Shown piece by piece: positions 34,594 to 44,035 of a stretch of 64,000 nucleotides of DNA. The stretch covers positions 23,053-87,052 of the forward strand of contig CALMPI010000043.1 of NCBI GenBank assembly GCA_937872175.1. Direction: 5' to 3'. The first letter of the stretch is position 1. Each line of letters opens with the position of its first letter. Origin of the DNA: an uncultured Flavobacteriales bacterium (GTDB lineage Bacteria > Bacteroidota > Bacteroidia > Flavobacteriales_F > PHOS-HE28). A program made the position numbers and the translations under genes. Under the pieces are notes generated by a model that saw only the letters and a program-made list of their open reading frames with translations, was not told where the DNA came from and made no database searches.

Positions 34594-35580
34594 CTATCCC
34601 CCGATCGCCACCATCGGCCGTGCGCTCAGGTCGTGGAGCACTTCTTCCTGTGTATCGGGCCTGAAGGGAGGTAGTCCGCCGAGCATGGCGTGCTTGGCCA
34701 GCACATTCGCCTCGATCAAGGGCACGATGTCCTCGCCTCGGCGCAGGGCGGACAACAGGTCGGTCTCCTCGCGGGCGAAGAGGCAGTTGCGCATCTTTCC
34801 TTCCGCGGTCACCCGCAGTCGGTCGCAGGTGCCGCAGAAGGGCTCCGTCACCGTGCTGATCACGGCGAAGGTGCCGGGCCAGCCCGGTACCCGGTAGGCC
34901 TTGGCCGTGCTGTGCGGGTCGTCGTTCAGTTTCTCGAAGGCATGCACACTGCCGATGCGGCCCAGCATCTCGGCGTAGGTGTACACGCGATCGCGGCCCC
35001 AGTGGTTGCCCGCGAAGGGCATGAACTCGATGAAACGGACGTGCAGGTCGTGGTCGCGGGTGAGCTCCACGAAGCGGAGCAGTTCGTCGTCGTTCACCTT
35101 GCGCATCACCACCATGTTCACTTTCACCCGGAGGCCCTTCCGCAGGGCGAGCAGGATGTTGGCATGCACCGTGTCGAAACCATCGCGTCGCGCGATCTTC
35201 CGGAAGCGATCCGCATCGAAGGTGTCCAGGCTGACGTTCACCCCCTTCAGACCGGCATCGAGCAAACCATCCAGGTGCTTGTGCAGACTGAGCGCGTTGG
35301 TGGTGAGTCCCAGCTTCACCGGCAGCTGCGAGAGGTCGCGCACGATGCCCACCACATCGGATCGCACCAGCGGTTCGCCTCCGGTGAGCCGGATCTTGGT
35401 GATCCCGTAGCGCACTGCGAAGAGCCGCGCGATGGTGGCGATCTCCTCCCGTGTCATCAACTCCTCGCGCTTCAGGAACTGCTGGTCCTCCGGCATGCAG
35501 TAGGTGCAGCGCAGGTCGCACTTGTCCACGATGCTGATGCGCAGGCTGCGGTGCGTGCGGCCGTGCCGGTCGGTCAACAT
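34594..35580 (-). CDS. moaA: GTP 3',8-cyclase MoaA
   Basis: A 328-residue radical SAM enzyme that starts molybdopterin synthesis from GTP. The N-terminal radical SAM cluster CDLRCTYC and the C-terminal second cluster (CGTCDRLR, then NCLF) are both present, as are LTGGEPLVR and NVSLDTF. The C-terminus ends in IGG, as expected for the GG-terminated tail of MoaA. It lies convergent to the nucleoid-associated gene, on the opposite strand from the rest of the pathway. A TATTTTTC promoter-like box sits about 5 bases before the ATG. Confidence 0.95.
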   Translation of the reverse strand: MLTDRHGRTHRSLRISIVDKCDLRCTYCMPEDQQFLKREELMTREEIATIARLFAVRYGITKIRLTGGEPLVRSDVVGIVRDLSQLPVKLGLTTNALSLHKHLDGLLDAGLKGVNVSLDTFDADRFRKIARRDGFDTVHANILLALRKGLRVKVNMVVMRKVNDDELLRFVELTRDHDLHVRFIEFMPFAGNHWGRDRVYTYAEMLGRIGSVHAFEKLNDDPHSTAKAYRVPGWPGTFAVISTVTEPFCGTCDRLRVTAEGKMRNCLFAREETDLLSALRRGEDIVPLIEANVLAKHAMLGGLPPFRPDTQEEVLHDLSARPMVAIGG

Positions 35581-35652
35581 GCCCGAAAAATAGCCCCGCG
35601 GCCGGGTGCCCCGCTTGCCGAGCTTTGCCCTGTCCGCTTTCGCCCGGCCCGC

Positions 35653-38600
35653 ATGCGTCCCGTCCTGCTGATCGCCACCTTGCTGAGGGTCCTCGCCATG
35701 GACGCCCAGCTGCTGTTCGACCGTATCGGTGTGGAGCAGGGCCTGCCGTCCGACGAGGTGCATGCCCTCTTCGAGGACCGTGATGGGTTCGTCTGGGTGG
35801 GCACCACCGATGGCCTCGCCCGGCTGGAAGGGACCCGTGTGCGGACGTTCCATCATGATCCGGTCGACAGCAGCAGCCTGGCGCACGACCAGGTCAACGG
35901 CATCGACCAGGCGCCTGATGGAACCCTCTGGTTCGCCACCATGAGCGGGCTGTCCCGGTTCGTGCCCCGCTCCGGCACCTTCGTCAACGTGCGGGTCACG
36001 GCCTCGGGTAATGACGCCCTTCAGGCCAACCGCATGCGCCAGGTGGTGGCCGTGGGCGACACGCTGCTCTGGGTGGTCACCGAGGCCGGGCTTTTCCGAG
36101 GCGACCCGCGGAACGGGCGGCTCCACAGCGTGCAGGACCGTCCACCGGGGGAGGGTCCGGCCGGCCGCGTGCGATCCAACTCCTCGCTCTTCTGGGATGC
36201 ACCGAGCGCCACCATCTGGGCCGCCACGGCCCGGGGCATCGCGTCGTGGGATGCCGCCACCGATCGGTGGACGGACCACCGCAACAGCACGATGCTGCCA
36301 TGGTCGGACCTCTCGGCCACAGGGGCGCCGGTCGTGCATCAGCAGGCCTTGTGGTACATGCGGCATGGCCCCTACACGCTGTTCCGGTACGATCTGCGGA
36401 CCGGCGACCTCGCCGCCTTGCCCGCTGTCGAGGAACGCCCCGATCGCTTCGAGCTTCGCTGCCAGGCCTTCGATGCCGAGGGCCGCCATTGGATCGCCAC
36501 CTGGACGCACCGCCTGTTCGTACGCGCGCCGAACGGGCCCTGGTCGGAGGTGCGACCGGATGGGATCGGATCACCATCCACCCGTGCGGGGTGCCTGCTG
36601 CCGATGCGCTCTGGTGTGTTCCTGCTCGGGACCGCCGGGGGTCTGGCCGTGCTGCGGCCTGGGGCGCAGGCGCATACCGTCCTTCCCTTCGATGCGTCGC
36701 CCTTCGCGGTCTCCGTCCTCCGTGCCTGGGGAGAGGATACGCTGCTGGTGGGCACCGAGGGTGCTGGTGTGCACCTCGTCGATCGCCGGACCGGCGCATC
36801 CACCGCACTCCGGGTCGACGTGCCTGGAGCACCCGATGATGTCCGCTACGCCGCCAACCTGGTGCATGCCTTCGGTGCCATGGCCGGTGGGCGCGTGCTG
36901 GTCTGCACGGGCCGTGGCCTGGCCGAGCTGGATGTACACGCCGCCACCCTTCGTCCCGCCAGGGGCATCACCGAGCTGTTGCCCAACGGTGCGGCCACCG
37001 TCTTCACCTTCGCTGAGCGCACCGAGGATGCGCTGTGGCTCGGCACCTGGCAGCGCGGGCTGTGGCGCGTGGACCCGCTTGCGGGTGAAGCGCAGCGCGT
37101 GGACACCGTGGACGGTCCATGGGGGCGGCTGCCGAACCTCATGCTGCTCAGCTGGCTCTCCACGGCCGACGGTGGTCATTGGGCCGGGCTGAACAACGGC
37201 GGAGGCCTGGCCCGGTTCCACGGGGGCCGCTGGTCGGCCGTGATGAACGCCGCAGGCGCCCATGTGGGCGGCGTGGTGCGCTGCATGGCCCAGGGTCCGG
37301 ACGGCCTGCTGTGGCTGGGCACCCATGAGCATGGGCTCGTTGTGCACGACCCGGCCGGCGTATCCGAGCGGTATTTCGGGCGGCGCGACGGACTGCCCGG
37401 CACGCGCATCCTGGCGCTGTGCGCCGCGCGGGACGGTTCCATCTGGGCCGCCACGCCACAGGGGCTGGCGCGTCGACCACCGGGCGCGGCCACCTTCGCC
37501 GCCATGCAGCTGCCCTCGGCACTGGACGGGCAGGCGTTCTCCCGGGCCCTGGTGGAGCTGCCCGACGGCCGCCTCGCCATCGGGGTCGGTCCGCGGATCC
37601 TGCTGCACGATCCCCTGCGCGAACGACATGGGCCGCCGCCGGTCCCGGTGTTCACCGCCCACCGCGTGGGTGATGCGACCGTGCTCGGTGCGCCGGCGGA
37701 CCTGGCCCTTGAGCCCGACCGAAAGGCCCTGATGCTTGAACTGGGCGGCCTCGGCGTGATGCCCGGTGAGGCCCCGCTCTTCCGCTACCGCACCCTTCCT
37801 GCGGATCCCGCGTGGAAGGAGATCGGTACCGCCAAGCGGATCGATCTGTTCGATCTGGACCCGGGATCGCATCAGGTCGTGGTGCAGATCAGCCTTGACG
37901 GTGTGCACTGGGCGCCGGAAGAGGCCGTGGCGGCCGTGCAGGTGTTGCCACCCGTTCACGCCACCTGGTGGTTCAGGGCGCTGGCCCTGCTCGCGTTCGG
38001 TGCGGTCGCCTTCGCCGGGTTCAAGGCCTACCTCCATGCGCGGTTGCGGCGGCAGCGCGAGGCGTTCGAGCGGGAGCAGGCCGTACTGGCCGAGCGGATG
38101 CGGATCGCCGGGGACATGCACGACGACCTGGGGGCCGGGCTCAGCGCGCTGAAGCTGCGCAGCGAAATGGCCCTTCGCGTGGAACAGGACCCCGCCAAAC
38201 GTGCGCACCTCGGCTCCCTGGCCCGGACCGCCGGTGAGCTCATCGGCAGCATGCGCCAGATCATCTGGGCCATGAACGGCGACCAGGCCGAGCTGGCCGA
38301 CCTGGTGGCCTACACCACCAACCACGCCCGCCGCTATTGTGATGAGCATGGCATCCGCCTGCGGGTGGACGTGGACGAGCGGATGCCGCTGCGGACCTTG
38401 AGCGCCGAACAGCGGCGCAACATCTTCCTGGTGGTGAAGGAGGCCCTGCACAATGTGGTGAAGCATGCCGCCGCCCGGCAGGTGCACCTGGTGATGGCCT
38501 GGGGCGAGGGGGCGCTGGACGTCCGCATCACGGATGATGGGCCGGGGCCTCCCGCCCACGCCGAGGCCACCGAGGGCAATGGCCTGCGCAACATGGGCCG

Positions 38601-38757
38601 GCGGATCGCGGCCTTGGGCGGAACGCTCACCCTGGAGCGCTCCACGGACCCCGACCACCCCGGGGCCTGCCTGCGCTTCCGTGTGCCGATGGAAGCCCCC
38701 CCTAACCTTCGTTCTATTGGACGCCCGACCCGGCCGGATGACCTTCGCAGCACATGA
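35653..38757 (+). CDS. Sensor histidine kinase with two-component-regulator propeller domain
   Basis: A 1034-residue membrane kinase. A short signal (MRPVLLIATLLRVLAMDAQ) precedes a periplasmic beta-propeller of repeated units (GLPSDEVHALFEDRDGFVWVGTTDGLARLEG and similar) over about residues 20-690, a Y_Y_Y-like domain (to about 765), one membrane helix (about 775-795) and the cytoplasmic kinase. Dimerisation block DMHDDLGAGLSALKLRSEM carries the phosphoacceptor His at about 823; the ATPase has NIFLVVKEALHNVVKHA and ITDDGPG. This is the HisKA_3 class, which pairs with NarL-type regulators. Its stop overlaps the regulator start by 4 bases. In other Bacteroidota this propeller architecture is used by hybrid sensors of polysaccharides; here the receiver is separate. 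The signal is unknown. Confidence 0.9.
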   Translation: MRPVLLIATLLRVLAMDAQLLFDRIGVEQGLPSDEVHALFEDRDGFVWVGTTDGLARLEGTRVRTFHHDPVDSSSLAHDQVNGIDQAPDGTLWFATMSGLSRFVPRSGTFVNVRVTASGNDALQANRMRQVVAVGDTLLWVVTEAGLFRGDPRNGRLHSVQDRPPGEGPAGRVRSNSSLFWDAPSATIWAATARGIASWDAATDRWTDHRNSTMLPWSDLSATGAPVVHQQALWYMRHGPYTLFRYDLRTGDLAALPAVEERPDRFELRCQAFDAEGRHWIATWTHRLFVRAPNGPWSEVRPDGIGSPSTRAGCLLPMRSGVFLLGTAGGLAVLRPGAQAHTVLPFDASPFAVSVLRAWGEDTLLVGTEGAGVHLVDRRTGASTALRVDVPGAPDDVRYAANLVHAFGAMAGGRVLVCTGRGLAELDVHAATLRPARGITELLPNGAATVFTFAERTEDALWLGTWQRGLWRVDPLAGEAQRVDTVDGPWGRLPNLMLLSWLSTADGGHWAGLNNGGGLARFHGGRWSAVMNAAGAHVGGVVRCMAQGPDGLLWLGTHEHGLVVHDPAGVSERYFGRRDGLPGTRILALCAARDGSIWAATPQGLARRPPGAATFAAMQLPSALDGQAFSRALVELPDGRLAIGVGPRILLHDPLRERHGPPPVPVFTAHRVGDATVLGAPADLALEPDRKALMLELGGLGVMPGEAPLFRYRTLPADPAWKEIGTAKRIDLFDLDPGSHQVVVQISLDGVHWAPEEAVAAVQVLPPVHATWWFRALALLAFGAVAFAGFKAYLHARLRRQREAFEREQAVLAERMRIAGDMHDDLGAGLSALKLRSEMALRVEQDPAKRAHLGSLARTAGELIGSMRQIIWAMNGDQAELADLVAYTTNHARRYCDEHGIRLRVDVDERMPLRTLSAEQRRNIFLVVKEALHNVVKHAAARQVHLVMAWGEGALDVRITDDGPGPPAHAEATEGNGLRNMGRRIAALGGTLTLERSTDPDHPGACLRFRVPMEAPPNLRSIGRPTRPDDLRST

Positions 38758-39389
38758 ACACCGATCCCATCCGTGTGAGCATCGTGGAGGATGACCCCAT
38801 CATCCGGGAGACGCTCCGCACCCTGTTCGGGGATGAGCCGGGCCTGGAGCTCTTCACCGCCCACAACAGTGCGGAGGACGCCATGCTGCGCCTGGGCACC
38901 AACTGCCCTCAAGTGGCCATCATGGACATCAACCTCCCGGGGTTGAGCGGGATCGACTGTGTGCGCGAGCTGAGCCGGCGGTGCGGCGCCACGCAGTTCC
39001 TGATGTACACCGTGCACGACGATGACAACCGGGTGTTCGAGGCGCTGAAGGCCGGGGCGAACGGCTACATCCTCAAGAGCGCCACCCCCGACGAGATCAT
39101 TGAGGCGGTGAGGGAACTGCACGGTGGAGGCAGCCCCATGAGCGCCCATGTCGCACGACGTGTGGTGGCCCATCTGCGGCCGCGGTCGACAACCCCGGTG
39201 GACGGGGTGCGGCTCACCGAACGGGAGCAACAGATCCTCTCGCTGCTGGCCGAAGGCCTGTTGTACAAGGAGATCGGAGAGCGCCTGGGCATCACCGTGG
39301 GCACCATCAAGCAGCACATCCACCGCATGTACGAGAAGCTGCACGTCCAGAACCGCACCGAGGCGGTGAACCGCTACTTCGGTCGATGA
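38754..39389 (+). CDS. NarL/LuxR-family response regulator (partner of the propeller kinase)
   Basis: A 211-residue regulator with a receiver domain (phosphoacceptor D58 in VAIMDINLPG, acidic pair VEDD at 11-14, later lysine in ILKSAT) and a C-terminal LuxR-type helix-turn-helix (LTEREQQILSLLAEGLLYKEIGERLGITVGTIKQHIHRMYEKL). The ATG overlaps the kinase stop (ATGA), so the pair is coupled, and its own stop overlaps the next kinase start, joining all four genes in one transcript. Confidence 0.93.
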   Translation: MNTDPIRVSIVEDDPIIRETLRTLFGDEPGLELFTAHNSAEDAMLRLGTNCPQVAIMDINLPGLSGIDCVRELSRRCGATQFLMYTVHDDDNRVFEALKAGANGYILKSATPDEIIEAVRELHGGGSPMSAHVARRVVAHLRPRSTTPVDGVRLTEREQQILSLLAEGLLYKEIGERLGITVGTIKQHIHRMYEKLHVQNRTEAVNRYFGR

Positions 39390-41224
39390 CGGCGTTCGTC
39401 AGGGCCTGCATGTGCGCGGCCGCGCTGCTCGCCATGGTCCCACCGCTCGGGGCGCAGCAGCGCATGGGCCGCACCATGCGCCAGCTCCCGCCCTTTCCCG
39501 ATGCCGACCTCCACCGCAGGATGGAGGGCATCCTGCTGCAGATGGACGCCTTCCATGCGGACTCGGCGCTGCGCCTGATCAACGAGGCCCTGGTGCGCGC
39601 ACGCGCCGATGAGGAGGCGCGTTGTTACCTGCTCAGCTATCGCGCCGAAGTGCTTTACTACGAAGGCCTCTTCAACGAGGCCATGCGCGATCTGGATGCG
39701 TGCGGAGCCCTGGCCGACCGGCTCGGCGACAGCACGCTGATGGCCAACGTCCTCAACATGAAGGGCCTGCTGCACGAGAACATCCAGGACAACCGGCTCG
39801 CCCTGCCCTACCTCAGGGCGGCCCTGCGCCTGTTCCCACCGCGGCCCGAGGCGCGTTATCCCGTCACCGAGCTGCACCACATCCATGGCAACCTCGGCAC
39901 CTACCTCACCACCCTGGGCGCGCATGACAGTGCCGAATGGCACCTGCGCCGTTCGCTGGCCCTGGCCGAGGAGGCCGGGGTGGGCCGTGCCGCCGCCGTG
40001 GCGTGGTGGGGCCTTGGCAACCTGGCCGTGCAGCGGCAACGCGCCGACAGCGCCCTGCACCGGTATGACCGCTCCTTCGCGATCGCCGCCGAACACGCCG
40101 ATCACGACATCGGCGTGGATGCGCTGGTGGGGCGCGCACGGGCGCTGGCCGTCGCCGCGAGGCGGGAGGATGCGCTTCGTGCGCTGGAACGCGCCCGTGC
40201 CTATCTCATGGAGAACCGCTCCGGGATCGGGCTGGTGACCCAGCGCAACTTCGCCCGTGTGGCCAGCGCGACGCTGCGGCAGTTGGGGGATGTCCAGGGG
40301 GCCCTGGCCGATCTGGCGGACTGGCACCGCATCGACAGCACCATCACCGCCCGCAACATCCGGTCGGGCCTGGCCGCACAAGCCGAGCTGCTCCGTGCGG
40401 ACAACGATCTGGAAGTGGAGCGCCTGGAGCGCCAGCGCATCGCCGCAGAGCTCGATCGCGCGCGCGTCGTCCGCCTCTTCATCCTGGCCATCGGCGGGCT
40501 GCTCCTGGGGGTGATCGTGGTCATCTTCCTGCTCGTCTCCGGCAGGCAGAAGACGCGGCGTCACCTGGCGGAGAGCGAATTGCTGCGGGAGCGGCAGAAC
40601 CGGACCATCGCCGAACTGCGGGTGCGCGAACAGGTGGGCCGCGATCTGCACGACGACCTCGGTGTGGGCCTCAGCGGGTTGAAGTTGCGCAGCGAGATGG
40701 CCCTGATGCCCGGGAGCCGCATCGACCGCGAGTCGCTCCTCCGTGAACAGGCCCGCCGCGCCGAGGAGCTCATGGCCAGCATGCGCCACATCATCTGGGC
40801 CCTGCAGGACGACCAGGGCGAGCTCGCCGACCTCGTGGCCTATATCAACAACCACGCGCGCACCTACCTCACCGAGCACGGCATTCCGCTCGACGTGAAG
40901 GCCGACGGTCCCTGGCCGTCCCTGACCGTGGGCACCACGGAGCGACGCAATTGTTTCCTGGTCGTGAAGGAGGCGCTGCACAACATCGTGAAGCATGCGG
41001 ATGCCACCCGGGTGACCCTTGTGCTCCGGTGGTCGGAGGGCCTGATCATCGAGGTGGTCGATGACGGCCGCGGGCTGTCCGGGTTGAGCGGCCCCAGTGG
41101 CAACGGCCTGCCCAACATGCGCAAGCGCATGGCCGGCATCGGAGGGGTCATGGAGCTCGTTCCCGCCGGGCGGGGCACGCATCTGCGCTTCACCGTGCCC
41201 CTCGGGCAACGAAAGTTAGCTTGA
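39386..41224 (+). CDS. Sensor histidine kinase with TPR sensor region
   Basis: A 612-residue kinase. The signal peptide (MTAFVRACMCAAALLAMVPPLGAQ) is followed by helical TPR-like repeats (about 60-330), a membrane helix (about 355-378, VVRLFILAIGGLLLGVIVVIF) and a HisKA_3 kinase core with RDLHDDLGVGLSGLKLRSEM (His at about 422), NCFLVVKEALHNIVKHADA and VVDDGRG. The kinase core is closely similar to that of the upstream propeller kinase, while the sensor is different. TPR-type periplasmic sensors of this class occur widely in Bacteroidota. The stimulus is unknown. Confidence 0.9.
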   Translation: MTAFVRACMCAAALLAMVPPLGAQQRMGRTMRQLPPFPDADLHRRMEGILLQMDAFHADSALRLINEALVRARADEEARCYLLSYRAEVLYYEGLFNEAMRDLDACGALADRLGDSTLMANVLNMKGLLHENIQDNRLALPYLRAALRLFPPRPEARYPVTELHHIHGNLGTYLTTLGAHDSAEWHLRRSLALAEEAGVGRAAAVAWWGLGNLAVQRQRADSALHRYDRSFAIAAEHADHDIGVDALVGRARALAVAARREDALRALERARAYLMENRSGIGLVTQRNFARVASATLRQLGDVQGALADLADWHRIDSTITARNIRSGLAAQAELLRADNDLEVERLERQRIAAELDRARVVRLFILAIGGLLLGVIVVIFLLVSGRQKTRRHLAESELLRERQNRTIAELRVREQVGRDLHDDLGVGLSGLKLRSEMALMPGSRIDRESLLREQARRAEELMASMRHIIWALQDDQGELADLVAYINNHARTYLTEHGIPLDVKADGPWPSLTVGTTERRNCFLVVKEALHNIVKHADATRVTLVLRWSEGLIIEVVDDGRGLSGLSGPSGNGLPNMRKRMAGIGGVMELVPAGRGTHLRFTVPLGQRKLA

Positions 41225-41255
41225 TGGGATGGCCGCCACCGGTCACCTTCGCCCC

Positions 41256-41900
41256 ATGGCAGCCCGCCCGCCCATCGCCCTGCGGATCGTGGAGGACGAC
41301 CCCGTGATCCGGGAGATCCTCAGCGCCGTGTTCATCGCCACCGAAGGCATCCGGCTTTGCGGCGTTCACGGTTCGGCCGAAGAGATCCTGGCCTTGGCCG
41401 ACGTGCAGGAAGCGCCCGATGTGGTCATCATGGACATCAACCTGCCCGGAGCCTCCGGCATCGAATGCATCACCGCGCTGCGCCATCGATGGCCCGATGC
41501 GCAGTTCCTGATGTACACCGTGAACGACACCGATGAGCTCGTCTTCGAGGCCCTGCGTGCCGGTGCGAACGGATACCTCCTCAAGAACGCCTCCCCGGAA
41601 CGCATCGCCGCGTCCGTGTTCGACATCCATCAGGGCGGGGCCCCGATGAGCATGACGGTGGCCCGCCGCGTGATCCGTCATTTCCGTCCCGCCCCGGCCA
41701 GCGGGCTACAGGCCGCCGCCGGCCTTTCCGATCGCGACATGGCCGTGCTCGAGCTCCTGGCCGAGGGTTCCCTCTACAAGGAGATCGCCGACCGGTTCGG
41801 CGTCAGCGAGGGCACGGTGAAGCAGAGCATCCACCGCATCTACAAGAAGATGCACGTGGGCAACCGCACCGAGGCGGTGAACCGCTTCTTCGGCCGGTGA
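41256..41900 (+). CDS. NarL/LuxR-family response regulator (partner of the TPR kinase)
   Basis: A 214-residue regulator, clear paralog of the one ending at 39389. Receiver: IVEDDPVIREIL, D60 in VVIMDINLPG, YLLKNAS. Output: SDRDMAVLELLAEGSLYKEIADRFGVSEGTVKQSIHRIYKKM. The start at 41256 aligns with the other regulator and follows a TCACCTTCG promoter-like box; an in-frame ATG at 41229 would add nine residues. It could be transcribed with the kinase or from this internal promoter. Confidence 0.9.
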   Translation: MAARPPIALRIVEDDPVIREILSAVFIATEGIRLCGVHGSAEEILALADVQEAPDVVIMDINLPGASGIECITALRHRWPDAQFLMYTVNDTDELVFEALRAGANGYLLKNASPERIAASVFDIHQGGAPMSMTVARRVIRHFRPAPASGLQAAAGLSDRDMAVLELLAEGSLYKEIADRFGVSEGTVKQSIHRIYKKMHVGNRTEAVNRFFGR

Positions 41901-41911
41901 ACGGGGGGGAA

Positions 41912-41967
41912 CGTCGATGGAGGACCCATCGGCATCCGCATCCACCCGCATGCTCCATCCATCGACG
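41912..41967. repeat. Inverted repeat downstream of the second response regulator
   Basis: CGTCGATGGA at 41912-41921 pairs perfectly with TCCATCGACG at 41958-41967 around a 36-base loop. It lies 11 bases past the regulator stop and may act as a weak terminator. The rest of the 41901-42116 gap has no gene that I can support; an open frame entering from 41982 is the untranslated lead of the next gene. Confidence 0.45.
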
Positions 41968-42116
41968 ATCGGAGACCCGACATGGTCAGGAGTGGTGCGT
42001 ACCGACGGAACGCAGCAACGAGAGGTCGGAGCGGACAGGTCATGCACCGGGCGCAACTTCCCGGCACAGGTCGACACTTCTGTTCACTGGTGTTGCGCAC
42101 CTTCGCGGGACATGCC

Positions 42117-42698
42117 ATGAAGAGCTTGAAGCTCCTGGTCCGCTGCCCCTGGCCGGGTACCGACGAACGGATGATCGCGTACCACGATACCGTGTGGGGC
42201 GTACCCGAGCACGACGATGTGAAGCTCTACGCCAAGCTCGTGCTCGATGGTGCCCAGGCCGGGCTGAGCTGGAAGACCATCCTGCACCGCAGCGAGGGCT
42301 ACCGCAAGGCCTTCGACGATTGGGACGTGGAGCGCATCGCCCGATACGGCCCCAAGGACATCGCGCGCCTGCTCGCCGATGAAGGCATCATCCGCAACCG
42401 GGCCAAGGTGGAGAGCGCCATCAAGAACGCCCAGGCCTGGCTCCGGATCATGGAGCAGGGCAAGGGCTCCTTCGACGACTTTCTCTGGAGGCATGTGGAC
42501 CACCGGACCATCGTGAACCATTGGAAGGACCTCAAGCAGCTGCCGGTCAGCACCCCGATCTCCGATGCCCTGAGCAAGGACCTGAAAAAGGCCGGATTCA
42601 GCTTCGTGGGCACCACCATCGTCTATGCGTACATGCAGGCCATCGGCATGGTGGATGACCACCTGGTGGGCTGCTGGCGCCGCGCCGGCAACGGATGA
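42117..42698 (+). CDS. tag: DNA-3-methyladenine glycosylase I
   Basis: A 193-residue base-excision enzyme that removes 3-methyladenine. Family features are CPWPGTDERMIAYHDTVWGVPEHDD at the N-terminus, LVLDGAQAGLSWKTILHRSEGYRKAFDDWD, and GFSFVGTTIVYAYMQAIGMVDDHLVGC, with Cys/His positions for the structural zinc. The start at 42117 is preferred because it matches the family length; a CACCTTCG promoter-like box lies just upstream. The proline in CPWPG, where most members have CPW(C/A)G, is unusual. Confidence 0.93.
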   Translation: MKSLKLLVRCPWPGTDERMIAYHDTVWGVPEHDDVKLYAKLVLDGAQAGLSWKTILHRSEGYRKAFDDWDVERIARYGPKDIARLLADEGIIRNRAKVESAIKNAQAWLRIMEQGKGSFDDFLWRHVDHRTIVNHWKDLKQLPVSTPISDALSKDLKKAGFSFVGTTIVYAYMQAIGMVDDHLVGCWRRAGNG

Positions 42699-42783
42699 TG
42701 GGCAGATGCGCCGGCGGCAACCCTGTTCTTCGGGCTCCGTCTTGCCGGTGGACCGCCCGTTGAACACCCGAATCCCCGACCCC

Positions 42784-44001
42784 ATGGTACGCTCATTCCG
42801 CGCTTCCGTGCTTCTTGGAACTTGTGCGTTCCTCTCTTCGGTCATCGGGCAGGTGACATGGACGCAGCAGAACGGGGCCGGCGAACACCTCTGGGCGATC
42901 GACATGGCCAATGAACAGGTGGGCCTCGCTGCGGGCTATGAGATCCGCCGCACCACCGATGGCGGCCAGACCTGGCAGGTTCTACCGGATCCCTTGTCCG
43001 GATTCATCACCGACATTCAATTCACCTCCCCCCAGAAGGCGTGGATGACAGGGAGCCGGGTGCTCGTCTCGAACGATGCAGGCCTCACTTGGGAGACCCA
43101 GGGGACCAGTTCCCTTCGCGCCGTGGAGATCCACATGGTCAGTGATCAGCAGGGGTGGTTCGCAGGGTTTGGTCCAATGTATCTGGGCACCGTGCGCCAT
43201 ACGTCCAATGGCGGGCAGTCCTGGGAGCTGAGGTGGTCCATGGACAGCACCTACATCAGCGACATCAAGTTCGTGGATGCGCAGAACGGTTGGTTGACCG
43301 ACTACTACGGCCGTGTGATGCGCACCTCGGACGGAGGGTACACCTGGACCGTGCAACTGAACATCCCTTCGATCGATCTCCGCGCGGTGGCCATGGTGGA
43401 TGCGCTGAACGGGTGGTGCGCGGGAGGCACCGATCAATGCCCGTCGTACGCCAGGTTGTTCCGCACTTCCAATGGTGGCAACACATGGACACCGGTGCAG
43501 CTCCCCGCGTCCCTGGGTTCGGTGAACGACCTGGCCATCCACGGAGCGCAGGAGGTCTGGCTGGCCTGCGGTAGCCTCTGCGGCAGCTCCCTGGGCGGGG
43601 TCCATCGCACCGTGGATGGCGGCCTTACCTGGTTCTCCGACATCGTTCCGAACGAGGTGCCGCGCACCGCGATCGATGTCCGGTCCGGAACCGCGGGCTG
43701 GTCCAGCGGTCACGATGCCAACATCGTTCATTTCTCCACTGCATCCACCGGCATCAGCGAGATCCCGCAGGAGGGCCTGGACCTCTGGTGGGACGCTGCG
43801 GCGGATGGTCTTCAGGTCAGGGCCGGGGATCCATCCACGCCGATCGACCTGCGGGTGATGAACGCCCTTGGACAGGTGATCCATCAAGGTCGTGTGCGAG
43901 GGCCGGCCTTTGTGCCATGGACCTGGGCGGCCGCCTCCGGCCCGTACCTCGTGCGGCTCGATCAGGGAGCCCGCACCCGCTCGCTCCGCTTCATCCGGTG
44001 A
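42784..44001 (+). CDS. Secreted YCF48/BNR-repeat protein with T9SS-like tail
   Basis: A 405-residue secreted protein. Signal peptide MVRSFRASVLLGTCAFLSSVIGQ; then a propeller of YCF48/BNR-like repeats (TTDGGQTWQVL, SNDAGLTWETQ, TSNGGQSWELR, TSDGGYTWTVQ, TSNGGNTWTPV, TVDGGLTWFSD) and a C-terminal segment (DLRVMNALGQVIHQGRV to SLRFIR) resembling a degenerate type A T9SS sorting domain. YCF48-like proteins assist photosystem assembly in phototrophs, but in Bacteroidota they are generic secreted propellers. Function unknown. Confidence 0.85.
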   Translation: MVRSFRASVLLGTCAFLSSVIGQVTWTQQNGAGEHLWAIDMANEQVGLAAGYEIRRTTDGGQTWQVLPDPLSGFITDIQFTSPQKAWMTGSRVLVSNDAGLTWETQGTSSLRAVEIHMVSDQQGWFAGFGPMYLGTVRHTSNGGQSWELRWSMDSTYISDIKFVDAQNGWLTDYYGRVMRTSDGGYTWTVQLNIPSIDLRAVAMVDALNGWCAGGTDQCPSYARLFRTSNGGNTWTPVQLPASLGSVNDLAIHGAQEVWLACGSLCGSSLGGVHRTVDGGLTWFSDIVPNEVPRTAIDVRSGTAGWSSGHDANIVHFSTASTGISEIPQEGLDLWWDAAADGLQVRAGDPSTPIDLRVMNALGQVIHQGRVRGPAFVPWTWAAASGPYLVRLDQGARTRSLRFIR

Positions 44002-44035
44002 GGGCCTGTCCCTCCGCGTGCGGTTACTTTGTCCC

